Assembly (NCBI RefSeq): GCF_932276165.1
Contig: NC_063987.1
Span: forward strand, 1,612,001 to 1,676,000
Length of the DNA: 64,000 nucleotides
Direction: 5' to 3'
Origin: Plutella xylostella
Taxonomy: Eukaryota; Arthropoda; Insecta; Lepidoptera; Plutellidae
The position numbers and the translations under genes were made by a program. The stretch's first letter is position 1; every line of letters starts with the position of its first letter. Shown piece by piece: positions 46,934-60,263 of this stretch. Below the pieces are notes generated by a model, which ran no database searches, was not told where the DNA came from, and saw nothing but the letters and a program-made list of their open reading frames with translations.

Positions 46934-47283
46934 CATCTCACAATGTTTAACTAGGTTTCAGATAGGCTCAGACTACATAATAGACGCATTTTTCCTGAAA
47001 TAAAAATGACATATTATGTATCTAGCCTATCTGAAACCTAGTCATTTCTGCATGGTGATATTACAACTGAGGCGCGCGGGCGACTCACTCTATTTATATA
47101 GGCACCCGCACCTTGCAAATTAAAGGTGGAGAGAAAAATGGACTTTATTTAACTGTCACTGTGACCCTTATGATGCCGAACACGGAGAAAGTCGAAACGC
47201 CATATCTCACAATGTTTAACTAGGTTTCAGATAGGCTAGATACATAATATGTCATTTTTATTTCAGGAAAAATGCGTCTATTA
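46934..47283. repeat. Complex palindromic right end of the inverted-repeat unit
   Basis: The core AGCCTATCTGAAACCTAG occurs here in both orientations: 46,934-46,980 (-), about 47,022-47,042 (+) and 47,205-47,237 (-). A 62-bp arm at 46,979-47,041 is inverted at 47,221-47,283, so the right 174-bp repeat sits in the loop of a fold-back. The 46,934-46,980 copy matches the left end including its outer flank (TTATGTAGTCTG at 42,515-42,526). Confidence 0.7.
47064..47237 (-). repeat. Right 174-bp inverted repeat with inward-facing promoter
   Basis: Exact inverted copy of 42,527-42,700, so its TATA box and initiator face left, into the unit. Just inside it the sequence departs (TAATATCACC instead of GTTTTTGATT). 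On its outer side it continues into a 62-bp fold-back arm shared with 46,979-47,041. Confidence 0.85.
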
Positions 47284-47629
47284 TCAGCAGGTCTTCTTTT
47301 GCCACTATTTCTACTACGCAGTTAAAAGGTTCACAAAAAATCAACCCATGCTTGAGGGTATAAAAAAATGTAAACAAGTTTTTCTGTGGGCAAGTTTGGA
47401 CCAGCTCGGACTGCTGATAAACCTTTTTGGTTAAACCTAGAAAGTGAGATTATGGTGTTGACATAATTTAGATCGAAGATGGGTTATAGGTAAATATTGT
47501 GAGGTTTGTGTGCGGACATGGTTAGCAAATGTTACTAGTGTAAAAATATGGTAGCATCATTTTGAAACGAAGCGAAAGATAAGAAATTTTTGATGTGACA
47601 CAAATTTGCCTGTGTTTATATTTTACTAA

Positions 47630-47768
47630 GGGCTAATTTTTTAATGGTCAGATAAAAGTTATCTGAGCAATAATGCTCATGCTGTCGCGTCAGAATGTTT
47701 GTATTAGACAGTGACGGGAACAATTTATTCCTCAGATATCATTTATCTGACTATTCAATAATCAGCCC
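47630..47768. mobile_element. MITE, GGGCTGATTTTTCAA family, with TAA duplication
   Basis: GGGCTAATTTTTTAATGGTC and the inverse GACTATTCAATAATCAGCCC bound 139 bp; TAA lies at 47,627-47,629 and 47,769-47,771. Confidence 0.75.
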
Positions 47769-50639
47769 TAATAAATAAAAATAAAATATTAATAGTTTAT
47801 TTTATTCTGAATAAGTAGTTTAACCTAAAAATAACATAATAACTGCCGTGCATGGGCAAAGGTAGGCTAGTTAAATTAATTTAATTGATTGATGTAAATG
47901 TGTAAGTCACGATCACAATTCATTTTTTTTATATTAGGTACAGCTTCTATGGAGATTTTAAAATCAAAATCCTGCCCTCAGTATAATATCTACAAAATAA
48001 ATGAAACGGACCGAGAAATTGACCTAAAACTTGCAAAACCGACCCAAATCCATTACGGACGACCACAAAAGTGAGTAAAAAAATTACAACCGCTCTACGA
48101 ATAGCCGATACAAAAACTACGCCTACACTTGCAGGGCCCTTAACACAAAAACTATAAAAGCAAACCTTTTTCACAACAAAGAAGATCTATCAGCTGTGTC
48201 AACAAAACGAACAGTTGGCTCAAAACTATACCTTAAAGCAGAACGCTATTCTAAAGCTGTAGTTGAAATATAACTTTTACGTTGCACGAAATAAGGATTG
48301 GTCAAAAATGAAAGGCTACTTGGCTTAGTTGTTTCGACTGTACTGCTATAGTAAGTTACTCTATGACTGGTAAAATCAATCAGGCAACGTATCTTAAAAG
48401 TAGACCACCATCAAACCGCGTCAAACTAGGTATCTCAATGATCTGTATAGATAATAATAATTAAATCAATTAAAAGCAGATCGCGATTTAGAACTGTAGA
48501 TAAATTAGATAGTGTTAGTTGTTATTGGATCAATATAATTTACCTATAAAATGATGTTAACTCAGAAAACGAAGAGTATATGATTTCACAAAATATTAAT
48601 TATGTATTGTGGTTGTAAGGCTATTTTATTAACTTTTGTTAGTTTACGTTACATTTAACAAAGCTTACGAACGTGTATACTTAATCTCACACACGTGTGT
48701 AATGCAAAATAAGTAGTTACAAAGATATTTATTTTCTGAAACGGCTTGTAACTTCGAAAAGGGTCAAATAATTGCACTTGTTTGCAAACTGTATCGCGTG
48801 AAATAAAACGCAGAAAGATAATTAACATTATAGCTCAAATTTAATATACCTAGCCTATTTTAGTCTACAACAAAGTTTCAAAAATGAATTTATTACCTGT
48901 TGCGAGGTTTTAAAAAAAAAACTTTTGTTAAGCAAGGTAAGGGTGGTAGAGCAGGTTTTAGTAAAAATACAAGTGCCAAGCCTTTTAACAAAATCGTCAA
49001 AATGTTAATAAGCAAAGTAATATTTCACAGATGTGAAGATAGTGGGTCACACTTTTAAAAACATAAAACAGACCTAAACACGTGCTCATCCCTATAAAAA
49101 CACTAACACACATTTAGAGTGTGTGAAAAAATCACAGTTCTCTACCATATCGCACGAAAAAACTAAAAACCAATCCATGAAAAAGACCCCAGTATATAAT
49201 AATTATCTGTTACTTAAATTATCACCTTTGATCGAGACACAACTAAATTACATTTTATAAAACGTGTACCTAAGTGTAAATTACTGATCGACCCTATCAA
49301 ATTTATAATCAAAACCCTTTATGCTAATACCTTTTTCTACTCTTTCAATGCTATCTTTTAGAATTCCTGCACTTATTTTATAATTACCCGCATAAACCAA
49401 GCACCTGCGAACACCTGCTAGAATCATGCAAAGGATTACTTCCTGACTTTTTCATACAGCTTTCTATATTCTTGATATTGCAAAATGATTTTTAAATGAA
49501 ATTGCGAAACCAATTTATTTTCTACTGCTTTTCATTTCAAGTTGCACCTGCAGAGAGTATGTATCTAAGTATATATTAATGTGTCTCGATATAATCTATA
49601 TAAAATTTTAAATCCAAACAGTGCCTATAAAAAATACAAGCAATGAAAAGTACAATATAAATGCAGAAGGTTAGCCAAAAAATATGCCACATTAATATTG
49701 AGCTTATCTATAGACAATCTTCCGAACACCATAACTACATAATACAATAAGAAACTGTATACAATAACAAACAAACACAGTACTTTATACCTAGCCCTCT
49801 CTTACTGGTTGTATAGTTATTATCTAAATCACCTTTACTTACTTCTTGCAGGTACCGGTTTAAAAACAGGATATGACATCATATTTGCCTAATGGTCAGT
49901 AATGAATCTCATTAAGGGACAGTAAATAAAAGCAAATCTATTCATGTTATTGATAGTGATTTCCGGTGAAACGGTCGTACACAGTTTATAAGTATGAAAT
50001 TTAATTGAGTGGAATCATAGATAAAATACATTCAATGATAAAGATAAAAGAAGGCGATACAATACGAGTACAGAAAAATCTTAGTAGCATTTTTTTGCCA
50101 GTTTGTTGGATGGAGTATAATATATGAATTTCAAGTTTGGTAGTTTTCAATTTTGCCTATTGATCATAAAGCTTTCAGTAGTATTATATTTATGAAAGGG
50201 CACATTTCGGCTATTATTTCATGGGTCCCGTCAACTCCCGTCGTTTTAAGTAAGTATATCTGTGTCGAACAAAGGTGTCTCATAAAACTCTATGTGGAAA
50301 AAATGGCTAGAAAATACTCAAAGGAAAACATTACCCTCCTCCTTCGGCAGTCGGGTAATAAAGGAATAATTAATAACTTAAAAATCTAAATCAATAAAAC
50401 GGTGACCTAACGCGAAAGACACTGAAGTAATAATCCAATCGCATGGCCTCTAACATTATGGGACATCGTTAATCTAATGATCCTTGTTTTAGAATATGGG
50501 GGTTTTATTGGTTCTCATGCAGGTTTGTCTCATTAGGTTTATTTAACCCTCGGCCAAAAAATAATTATGTCAAAATGAGCAGATTGATAACTTTTATAAA
50601 CTTTTACCAAACGGTTAAAATGTGGTTGGCACTGCACTG

Positions 50640-50780
50640 GCTAAAGCCCCCATGATCTATGGTCCAATTTTCGGCAAGCACAGCAGATTTTACTTGGGTA
50701 GAGTGGTCTGTGCTTGAAAATTGGATGCAGCAACGCACTTCTACCTTCCCGGTAAGGGATACAAGGCGTGTTTTTTTACT
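50640..50780 (+). mobile_element. Diverged SINE type B 3' part
   Basis: GGATGCAGCAACGCACTTCTAC, CCGGTAAGGGATACAAGGCG and a poly(T) end follow the order of the type B body, but with many differences. Confidence 0.4.
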
Positions 50781-51424
50781 TACCTAATGGGATTTTGACC
50801 GGCCAAACCTGCTGTTCATAGTTATTTTCCATAATGTCATTTTCATACATATTTTTGTACCGTTTCTAAATATGTATCTATCTATTTTTGGATCAGTAAA
50901 TAATCAAAATATGAAGGGAACACAAGCAAAAACCCAGAACAGCAAACCAGCGTAGTATGTAGTTCTTTTCTTAACAGCTTACCAATGAAAACTCATCAAG
51001 GCTCGTACACACTGAAACAACATGACAAAAATGGCCGAAACAACACACTGAAGTTTATTGACGCTACTAAAAGATCGCCCCCCAATCACTCACGGGCTGA
51101 GCTGTAGTATGAGGTTTAAATCTCTGACAATTAAACTGCTTCTTGGCATTATGGGAGGGATATTATCTTGACAGATAGTGTGTACGTTGCTTTATGTTCA
51201 GGAATATTGTTTGTGATTGTTATTGCAGTAGTGACTAAAATAGGTCTGGATCTGGGCGAAGTTTTTTTGAAATAAAACAAGAACTTTCGAAAGAATTACT
51301 TAGTGCTAAACTTACTTCATGAGTATTAGTTTATTTACTACTTAAAATTGCTCTTTTCTTCTTCTCTTACATAGCCTAGAAGCGAAGATGTATAAAACCT
51401 GAGCAATGTTAAAAACCCCCGACA

Positions 51425-51600
51425 TTCAACTCAAAAATTCGCATAACTTTTGAACGCCTAAGCCGATTTTGATAAATTAATATAGCTAAGAACACTCGGG
51501 GTAACATTATAACATTAGGTAACATTGATTCAGTCGTTTAGGAGGTATGACAGACAGATATATACGTATATACATAGATACACAGACAAATTGACATTGA
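51425..51600 (+). repeat. Dispersed repeat fragment (GAACACTCGGGGTAACAT)
   Basis: AACTTTTGAACGCCTAAGCC, GAACACTCGGGGTAACAT and a following ACAGACAGATATATACG; related to 12,500-12,622. Confidence 0.5.
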
Positions 51601-53785
51601 TATTAACGTTATAACGTTTATTTATTTATTTTCACTGATAAAAATAAGGCATTACTACAACCCCGCATACTGAAATGAGATGCAGGCCTGAAATGAATCA
51701 TTAAAAGGTGCTGGTCCAAAATAAACAGCAATTTTCAAACTGAACCGTAAAACAATGTAATAAACAATTTTATTAGAAACGCAGTTATCACTTTCAGTAC
51801 TTACTATGGATAATTAAAACCATTGTCTTACCGTAAAAATTATGGTCACCATAAATTCTAAAACCAACGTCGTTTAAGTCACCATATTTAAATAGTACGA
51901 TAAAAACAGCCCTGACAAAGCAACCAGATTAGGAAGACCCTTCAATGTCACTTAAAACGAGACTATAATTTAAGTAGCATAAGATCATTGAGGGGTCAAA
52001 ATTAAATGGATTTAGGCTTAAAAAACACGAGACATCAATATCTGGCTACTCGTAGAATCTTGACGGTGTTAAATATTTTATTGGCAGTTAAACCTAGTTT
52101 ATTATGCGACCATTTCGAGATTAAGATAATAGGAAAAATGGTTATACGAGTTTCTGAAACAATGAAAGTAGATTTAAATTGTAAAAATTAGCAGGTATAT
52201 CATTATGTGCTATGTTATACTTTTTCAGTTAAAATATTAAGTAAATAAGCAAAAACTATCTTTTTCTTAGTTTGTATATATTGTCATAAAATGTAACAAT
52301 AACAATCATTGCTGCTTAAAACAATATAAATGAAAAGGTAGAAGTAAAGGAACTTAGAATACTTTATTAGTTTTTGGTCACAAATTTACAACCCTATGGG
52401 TAGTTTATTATAGTTTTCTATTTAACTCCTCAAGTGATTGATTTTACAGCCTCATCATCTTATGGTTACGTTCTTCGGTCGATAAATGTCTCGGAAATGT
52501 TCGACTAGCCCCCTGAGTATTTGCTACCGAATGATAATAATATAGATTGGGGTTTAAATTTGTTTAAATAATTTTCATCTAGGTAGGTATATTATTTATT
52601 ATTTTGGATCATTGGCACTTGTATGACATGACACAATAACATAATGATCATAATTGTTTTAGATAGACATCATAGCTAATATACACAGGTTTGATTACGC
52701 AATAGTAATATTTATTTCCCACTTCTAAAGCTAAATAGCTATGTTCATGTTCACTACAAAGTATCAACAATTTTTTCACTCCCCCCTCTTTATGTAGGAA
52801 TGCAAAATAGTCAATCGTTAAAAATAATGTGTCATTTTTGGTACAGAGCGGATACCATTCAAATAACCGGAGGCCATCATCATATTTTGCAATTTTATGG
52901 AATGAGAGAAAGTTGTTATTGAAAAAAATAATTTTTAGTGATATTTTGAAGGATTAATAAATTCCTGATGTGGAAAGAAAGTTAAATTATGTTATCAATG
53001 TCTGTTTACTTTTTTGCGCTTATCAGAAAAAAAAACATACCTCATGTACTGACTGGTAGAGAATGCATGATACGAAGTCCACTTATGAGCAAGTTCATAA
53101 ATTTTTATAATTTTATTTGTACATAAAAATATTTATATACTTAGCTGTAAGAATAATAAACGTTGGTGTATTTTTTTTATTAATATAATCTTTTAAAAAT
53201 CCTAACACACTACAAACGTCACGACACATCAATTCCAGCCGCAATCGTTGTCCATTTTATTTATTTTTTGTTAAAAAATCCGTAGCGTTATAAAAATAAA
53301 TGAGCCTTCCACAGTTAGGGTGAGGACAATAGTGACGTCATTATAAACGGTCATTTGGACAATCTATGGATTTCATTAGAGGGGAACGAAATGAGAGGTC
53401 ATAGATAACCTGTATGGTTTTTTTTATTGTACAGAGGAATATATCCTCACAGTGATATTTGTGGTGTAACACAAATAGTCAAACATACACAAATGGTCGA
53501 AAACTTGGAGTGAAATTTGAGCCCTACGACGCTTGAATCGAAAAACGATAAATAGTTTAAACTTAACGGCTAGGGACTATAACATTTCCCTTCTAGGCTT
53601 GACTTAATTTTTATAAAACACTGTAGCATTTACTTTTTAAATTAAAATTGTAAGACACTTGATTATTTACATGCCACAACATTACAAAAGTTATAAGTAT
53701 ATTTTTAAATAAAAATAAAAAAATACGCACAGCTTAACCTGGCTCAATGTCATCTTTCAGGTGACTTTCAGACTTTCATTATCCC

Positions 53786-54025
53786 TCAAGAGCACTCAAC
53801 GTAGAAGTCTAGATATTTCTGGACGGCCACTTCTCTTGCCCAATTACGTTTTGCCCAACTGTTTGCCCAGGTCTCCAACCGTCTGTTCCGGACTTGGATA
53901 GGCACTTCAATTTTGCATACCCAATTAGTTTTACACAAACTAAAACAGACAATTTTGTCTTTGAGGTCGTTGAGTAGAGCTGGGGTGGCGTGGAGTTGCT
54001 TTGTTGATTGTTGGTAAAGTGACAC
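53786..54025 (-). CDS. Coding-like segment, possible last exon of an unidentified gene
   Basis: On the - strand about 70 codons stay open with coding-like base use and end in TGA. The peptide includes LKDKIVCFSLCKTNWVCKIE and then a Trp-rich part (ETWANSWAKRNWAREVAV), unlike the low-complexity peptides seen elsewhere in the window. There is no ATG at the start; the open frame begins at GTG after an AT-rich stretch, and a weak acceptor-like AG lies near 54,000, so an internal/last exon is more likely than a complete gene. No good poly(A) signal follows. I do not recognise the family; a decayed mobile-element fragment is possible. Confidence 0.3.
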   Translation of the reverse strand: MSLYQQSTKQLHATPALLNDLKDKIVCFSLCKTNWVCKIEVPIQVRNRRLETWANSWAKRNWAREVAVQKYLDFYVECS

Positions 54026-54699
54026 TTTATAAGTTTTTACAACAATATTTTAAGATGAACGCGAAAGTTTGTGAGTATGAATATTTGTTACTCTTCCAGG
54101 TAAAAACTATTGAATAAATTTTCATGAAACTGAAACTCTGAATTAACATAATCCTATTTTATACCGGACTTTCCACGGCAACAGCTTGTAGAAGAATATT
54201 GTTGTTATTCATTTTATATAACATTTTTTTTACATAATGCTCTACTCCACTACTTCTTTAACTTGGTCCTTTAATTAGTACGTTAGCTAATAAGATCGTA
54301 TGTCCCTAATTACAAAAGAAACCTAACGTAGAATATTCACCACTGTTGCCTGATCATAAAGTCTATTTTTCAAATGTTTGTAGTTTACTATTGTCACTAG
54401 CAGAGTGTATTGTATTATGCAAAAGGGAGTTTGAAGTGTTTTTTCTATTGATTAAAACTAGAATTCATATCATGGAATATTATGCAAGTGACACTGTCTA
54501 ATTGCATTTGTGACAAAATTACGAGATAAGTTATAGTCTACATACGTAGCTGAGATATAATACCTACACATATTGACATAAGCATATAATATATGGTAAG
54601 TAAATGTCAGAATTTGGTATGTAAATAGCAAAATTTCGTTTTATTAATTCTTTAACGCACCTTTAGTTTTATATGTCAATGAATATATGAAATTCGTAA

Positions 54700-54765
54700 A
54701 TAAATTGCCATTTGTACTTGTTTCTGTTTGTGTGTGCAATAAAGATTTGAATCTATCTATAAATC
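54700..54765 (+). mobile_element. Retroelement tail fragment
   Basis: TTGTGTGTGCAATAAAGATTTGAATC matches the tail of the 19,368 family in order and spacing (GTGTGCAATAAAGA). Very short, so the assignment is tentative. Confidence 0.35.
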
Positions 54766-56458
54766 TAATTCAGGTACTTTCAAAAGGACAAGTGATATCT
54801 TCAAGAAAGTTGAATTAACCTATTTGTAGTAGTTTGGGTCCTTGTTGATTTAACAACACTAATTACTTTAGATTGTCAATGACTTACCAAGTGGGGTCAT
54901 GTGTTTTCTTAGGATTGGCTGGAGACCTCACTGTTTAATTAGCAACTAAGGTGCTTTGATAATAAACAGTCGGTAGGTCTTAACCCCAGAATCAAAGAGA
55001 GGGATTATATACGTTAAGATATGTAAATATGACTATGTGTATATAATGTGTTTTTTGTTCAAAAGTTACAATAACCAAATTTATATAGTAACGAGTATGT
55101 TAGTACCTACAGTTACTACATTTTTTTTTATTTATTATTAATAAGTAAATACTACAGTATCTGTCGACTGTGACGATACTTATGACCATAAATATTAGTA
55201 TTACTAATTGTGTAGCCATATAACTAACATAATATATATGTATATATAACACTGTAGGTGTGAAATTTCTCATACTAATAATAATTTATAAATGAATTAG
55301 GAATTGATAATGAAGACTTAATTCCACCAGCTACCATCAGGTGGCGCTGTATTCACAAATAGGTTATTAACCCTCACATTTTTATGCTACAATTAAACAC
55401 ACAAACAAACGATATAATAAACATACGGACAAGACTAATTTACAATTATTGACGTGGAGCTTTAGTTTAATGGCCCCATGGCTTTTCTGTGATTGATGAA
55501 TTGTAAATATTGGCTGTTATTTTAAACAACAGACCTACTGAGTTGCATTTGATTTCCTTGCTTGGTGTAAATATATTAGGTATGTATGTTACATTGTATG
55601 TACTTATACTATGTATAGTAATCATTATGCATATTTACTGTAAAAAAGTTTCAGTTCTTATAATATTAATATAGGTTTCCGTATTGTCAATGTGACATAC
55701 CCAAAGGTTATGGTATATTTCGTTATAATAGGTATTACCTCAGAAGGAATTGAACGCTCCAACGTCCACGTTTGAGGTTGAGACGGACAGTCAGTTCTGT
55801 TATTAACCACTCCACCGTCGATCAGATATAGGATGGAAAATATTTAACTTTTATAAAGTTACAAAGTATTTCAACTTATTAACAACTTTGGCTTCTAATA
55901 GGTGATCTTTCATAATATGAAGCCAATTTAAACTTCAAAAACCTCCTTATTCCCGACGCTATCATAAGTGATTCATCAATTTTAATCGAAAGTTTTCTTT
56001 GAAATTGTTTCAATTGTTTGGGGGGGACTTAAAAATGAGGACTTAGAAATTCCTTGAATAGTAGGTAGGTACCTACGTAAGTTTATACCTAATTTAGTAC
56101 GATGTTAACACATCATTTATAAAATTGTTTAGGTACCTACTTGATATCGAAACCTGCCATGGCTAAATCTGAAGCCAATATCTATTTGAATACAGAAACT
56201 TGAACATTCAAGACCTAAACAATATCTATAGAAAATAACAATTCTAACGCTTTGAAAGGCGAAGCTTTCTCATAAATCATACTGTGAATCTAAACGCCTT
56301 GGAAGCTCCTATAAAAGCCATAACTAAACTAATATCTTGCTACTACATCTATAAAGTCCCTTTCAAGAACAGTTTAACTGAAGATGTGCCTTGATATCCC
56401 TGGGAGCATGGATCATAGGTCGAAGTAGAACATTTAATATTTTATTCAGTTTACCAGG

Positions 56459-56513
56459 ACACTATGGATACCTATGTATAATTATATGATGAATACTTAT
56501 GTATCCATAGTGT
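56459..56513. repeat. Short hairpin
   Basis: ACACTATGGATAC pairs with GTATCCATAGTGT, with partial pairing further in. Confidence 0.75.
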
Positions 56514-57228
56514 TAGTTAAGATTTAAAACCAGCTCAAAAATGTATAATCCCGCATTTATTGAATGTTTTAGCTATTGAACTGTTCTATAACTTTTTATG
56601 ACTTACAGGGCTAGTCTTTGAAATATGCTTAAAATTGTGGTAGTTTTCCACCTGTTTTTACTAGTTTTATTATCTTCTACTGCAGGTTATTTTTATATTT
56701 ATACGCATGGAAAAGTAAGAACTGCCAACCTAAAGTTACTGTTCACAATAAAATTCTTAGAATATCGTATTACATGATCAACAAGCCGTCCTTTTAAAAG
56801 AGGCAGTTCCTAACTGCAGTCGATCTGACGTTGCAGAGGGAATAAATACGGAAGAAAAACAAAAACGAGTCGGCCGATCCCGCTAAGCACACGTGCACGA
56901 GGTTGTAGATACTATACCCACAGCTACAGCTACAGCAATAGCTATAGCAGCAATAACAGTTGCTATATTTAGCTATGCTCCTATAGCAAGTGGTTTGACA
57001 GCCAACGTAAATGTCAAGTACCAGCTTGGACAGGTTTCAGCAGATGGCGATAAAAATTGTGGCCGCGGGATGAAGAAATGGCACGCAATGGGTTAATTGG
57101 TGTGAATAGAGGATAGAAGAGTTTGCATGGTTTGCAGTCGGTGGTGTGTGATTTGGTATTTTAAAAAATAATGACCGTATAATAACGTACGACCGTATAA
57201 TATAATATGAGGATGTCACTGACCTCTA

Positions 57229-57464
57229 TACACTCACGAGCAATCTAAAGTTCCACTTAAAAATGACAACACCAAATGACTCCCATTTTTTAAACTTTAT
57301 ACTGTTCAAAATATATAAATTTGCGTTTTTACTTGGTAATAGTCTGATGCACTGTTGAATGTAGCAACTTCAATATTGCTGACGGCGTCATTAAGCTAGT
57401 CTTTTCCATTCAGGAGTTATTTTGGTGCTATAGTCACTGGAACGTTTTCATTGCTCTCGGGTGT
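57229..57464 (-). mobile_element. Tc1/mariner-type MITE, CACTCACGGGC family
   Basis: ACACTCACGAGCAATCTAAA at the left, CATTGCTCTCGGGTGT at the right; interior in - orientation (GACGGCGTCATTAAGCTAG). Confidence 0.75.
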
Positions 57465-58599
57465 ATTATGTTAACCTTCTACATTACTCTACATCCAAAA
57501 CCATATCTATATACATACTTACTATATCTTCTATAGCTACGTATTCCACCCACTACATCTATATCTAGAGGTAACCTACAGCTTCAACATCTACAACTAA
57601 GTCTATACCTATATCTACTTATACTATACTTACTACATCTGCACGTTTGTATTTCTACTCGGTCTTGGCGTTGGTTGCGCGTACTCTAAGTACCAACTTG
57701 AGTACCTACATGTACATGTCTTATTGGTAAGGGTATGTTCTCATCGTTTCATTTAAAATTAAATCTCTTAGCGCTGTCCGTGTTTATGAGTTGTGCTTAC
57801 TTGCTGTTACACAAATTTTGAAGAGGCTTTTTGAAATATAGAGATGAGATGAAACATATGATTTTTTATTTTATACTAGTTATTTGCAAGTAGGCAAAAC
57901 CTAAGAGTTTGATTAGAGATTTAAAGCTATACCTAGTCCGAAAATCTGGAATTACTGTTCCAATGAAATGCTGTGTAGAATGTAACATTGAAAATTTTCG
58001 TTTCAAAACTTTTATTTAGATGTAAACGTTGATTCACGAAAATCAATATATTCCTCATTAGCCACTACTAGGTCCACAGTTAGCTGTATGACTGGACGAA
58101 ACGTTTCTATTAAATTATTCAGAAGCAACACTGGCTCCTATGACATATTGACGCAGGTTTCTTGGGAATTTATTCTTTGAGTCATATTTCGTGAAATTTA
58201 CGACGATTTATACATTAATGCATACGAAACAGTTTCACATATTTACATAGTTTTTCATATTTTGTTGAGTTTTGCTTTAACTTGCAACACTCTAGGACGC
58301 TTTGTTTTAATTACCTACAATCTTGACCTGATGAGCTTTAGACCTTCTATTGCATTGTAGTCATATCGCGAAGTGGACAATACGAGGATTAGATATGGTG
58401 CGAAATAGACAAAAACGTGATTAAACAAAACGATTTTTTTAAATAGAGTACATTTAAGCATAACACGAAAGAGACAGTTTTTTTTGTCTATGGTTTTAGC
58501 CGCTCAGCGACGAAAGAAATAAACAGCCTCCACACTGAACGCAGCCTTACAGTCGCAGGCGCAGCTGCAAGCCGGGCGATGCGCAGCGGCTACCGGTTC

Positions 58600-58690
58600 T
58601 AGCTAACGAGCCCCCCCCCCCCTTCCCCTGCACTAGAGACCCCCCTTCCCCTCCCCCCGCACTAGAGACCCCTCGCCCCTGAGGCGCCCG
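58600..58690. repeat. C-rich tract with CGCACTAGAGACCCC duplication
   Basis: Runs of C interrupted by two copies of GCACTAGAGACCCC in about 80 bases. A similar C-rich run is at 59,517-59,540. GC-rich DNA (58,550-58,735) surrounds it; no gene is apparent. Confidence 0.7.
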
Positions 58691-60148
58691 GAGCCTATCG
58701 ATACGAAGACTGTAATGTGGCGGGAAGCGGAAAATTTTGACGTTTTGTTTTCTGGATTTCTGAAGATATTGTTTTAAAGTTATTGGTATGGGTGGGTTGC
58801 GTATTTTTTGAATAGATAACCGTTTAATTGTGGATGAAAAGGTAATAATAATATTTATAGAAACATGATGGATTTACATGCATAGCTTACGCAACAACGT
58901 TGTAAATCAAAATTACAGTGACGTCTTCTAAAATATTCAATTTATTCATTGGATCCTGGCAAGTATTTTAATTATACGTAACATAGTTATTCAAGCCTTA
59001 TCTGGAAGTAAACATAGGTAGGTTTATTGCAATTATTCCAAACCACATAACCGTTGTCGCGGATTCTAAATTTAAATATCAACGTTGGAAAGAGATCGAT
59101 AGAGTTTGTGCTCGTGCGCAGAGTCTTGGAATACGAAACCACTTTGCTTAGCTTCAGCTATTGTCTATGGCTATGGGTTTACATTTTCGTTAAATATTTG
59201 AATTTATAAATCTACAAAATATTGTAATTTTTGATTTATTAAATAGTTTTGATCTTTAAATTCCATCTGAATGTTACCTGCAAGGCTTTACTTAACTTTG
59301 TTTCCGGCGTTTCAACATGACCTCAAAATCAAAAATACTTATCCGAGAAATCGCCAATCATTTTCATCATTATTGAAAATTCTACGTAAACTTTATAGTT
59401 CCCATAACTACATGAGAGTACCACGAGCGACTCCATACAAAAACGTCCGCACGAGCTATCAAGCCTCATCCAGTGACTTCTCAAATCCATGACCACCAGA
59501 CTAGTTTGGTGCCAACAAACCCCTCCCCCCCGCTTCCCCTCTACGCTACCCGCGTGCGTAAACGTGACCCCGCCACATGAACTCTAGTACCGTCTTTTAT
59601 TTATCTTTTTTACTCCTCTAGACTTGAAGATCTATTGGTGGTTGGGGAGTATGATTTTTGTCCAGTGGGAATACGGTTGGGTTTGCTGGAAGGTAGGTAA
59701 TATTGGGATCTTGTAAATGATATCGGGAATCGCCTAGTAAATTTGGTATCTTGTTTTGTGGTTTGTAAGTGTGCTGAAATTTAAGAAACTTTTGAAAGTT
59801 ATTTAATTTAGTTCTTATTCTGAGAGGTGTGTTATAAGAAAGAGGTTGTACTTGATTGTTAATTGCAACAATATGATATAAAAAATATTCAATAACCAAT
59901 AAATTGCTGTCAATTGTCAATGTTAAATTGACGTTTGTCTCAAAAAATCAACAAAAAATCGAGATAGTCAAAATCATACATAATAAAAATGTCTCAATTA
60001 ATAACGAAATGCAGATTTACTACAGGCAAAAACAATTCATAATAATCAGCTAAGCAATGATTGCGTTGAAAGCAACATTATGCTACTTCCTACAGCCAAT
60101 ATAATGGTTTTGTCGACTTAATTATATTTCAAAACTGAACAAAATACG

Positions 60149-60255
60149 GTAAGTAAATTATAAGTAAAGTTTAACAAATACATAATTACACATTATTAGA
60201 TACGGGTATTATTTTCATTAGACTAACAACTAACAAAATCATATTTTACTTTCAG
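60149..60255 (+). other. Intron in the 5' UTR of the lysine-rich protein gene
   Basis: A GTAAGT donor begins at 60,149 (after TACG) and a pyrimidine-rich ACTTTCAG acceptor ends at 60,255, nine bases or fewer upstream of the start codon region. The 107-bp length is typical of short insect introns. The upstream exon is non-coding in the reading frame of the gene; its 5' end cannot be placed, but transcription probably starts somewhere in about 59.9-60.1 kb. Confidence 0.7.
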
Positions 60256-60263
60256 CATTTAAT

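Larger units (their letters stand above)
47770..59900. other. Long AT-rich, gene-poor stretch
   Basis: Holds the MITE at 57,229, SINE and repeat fragments at 50.6 and 51.4 kb, the coding-like segment at 53.8 kb and the C-rich tract at 58.6 kb. Otherwise no supported gene; frames at 50,153, 52,006, 56,893 and 59,271 lack coding features. Confidence 0.4.

Noticed and set aside
42527..47237. An intact densovirus or intact transposon
   Set aside because: The inverted ends suggest it, but no replication, capsid or transposase gene could be recognised between them.
50153..50389. 78-codon frame
   Set aside because: Includes CCTCCTCCTTCGGCAGTCGG-like sequence that I associate with dispersed lepidopteran repeats; not gene-like.
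56893..57096. 67-codon frame rich in Ala, Thr and Ile
   Set aside because: It comes from a GCT/ACA-type low-complexity run; no start context or domain.
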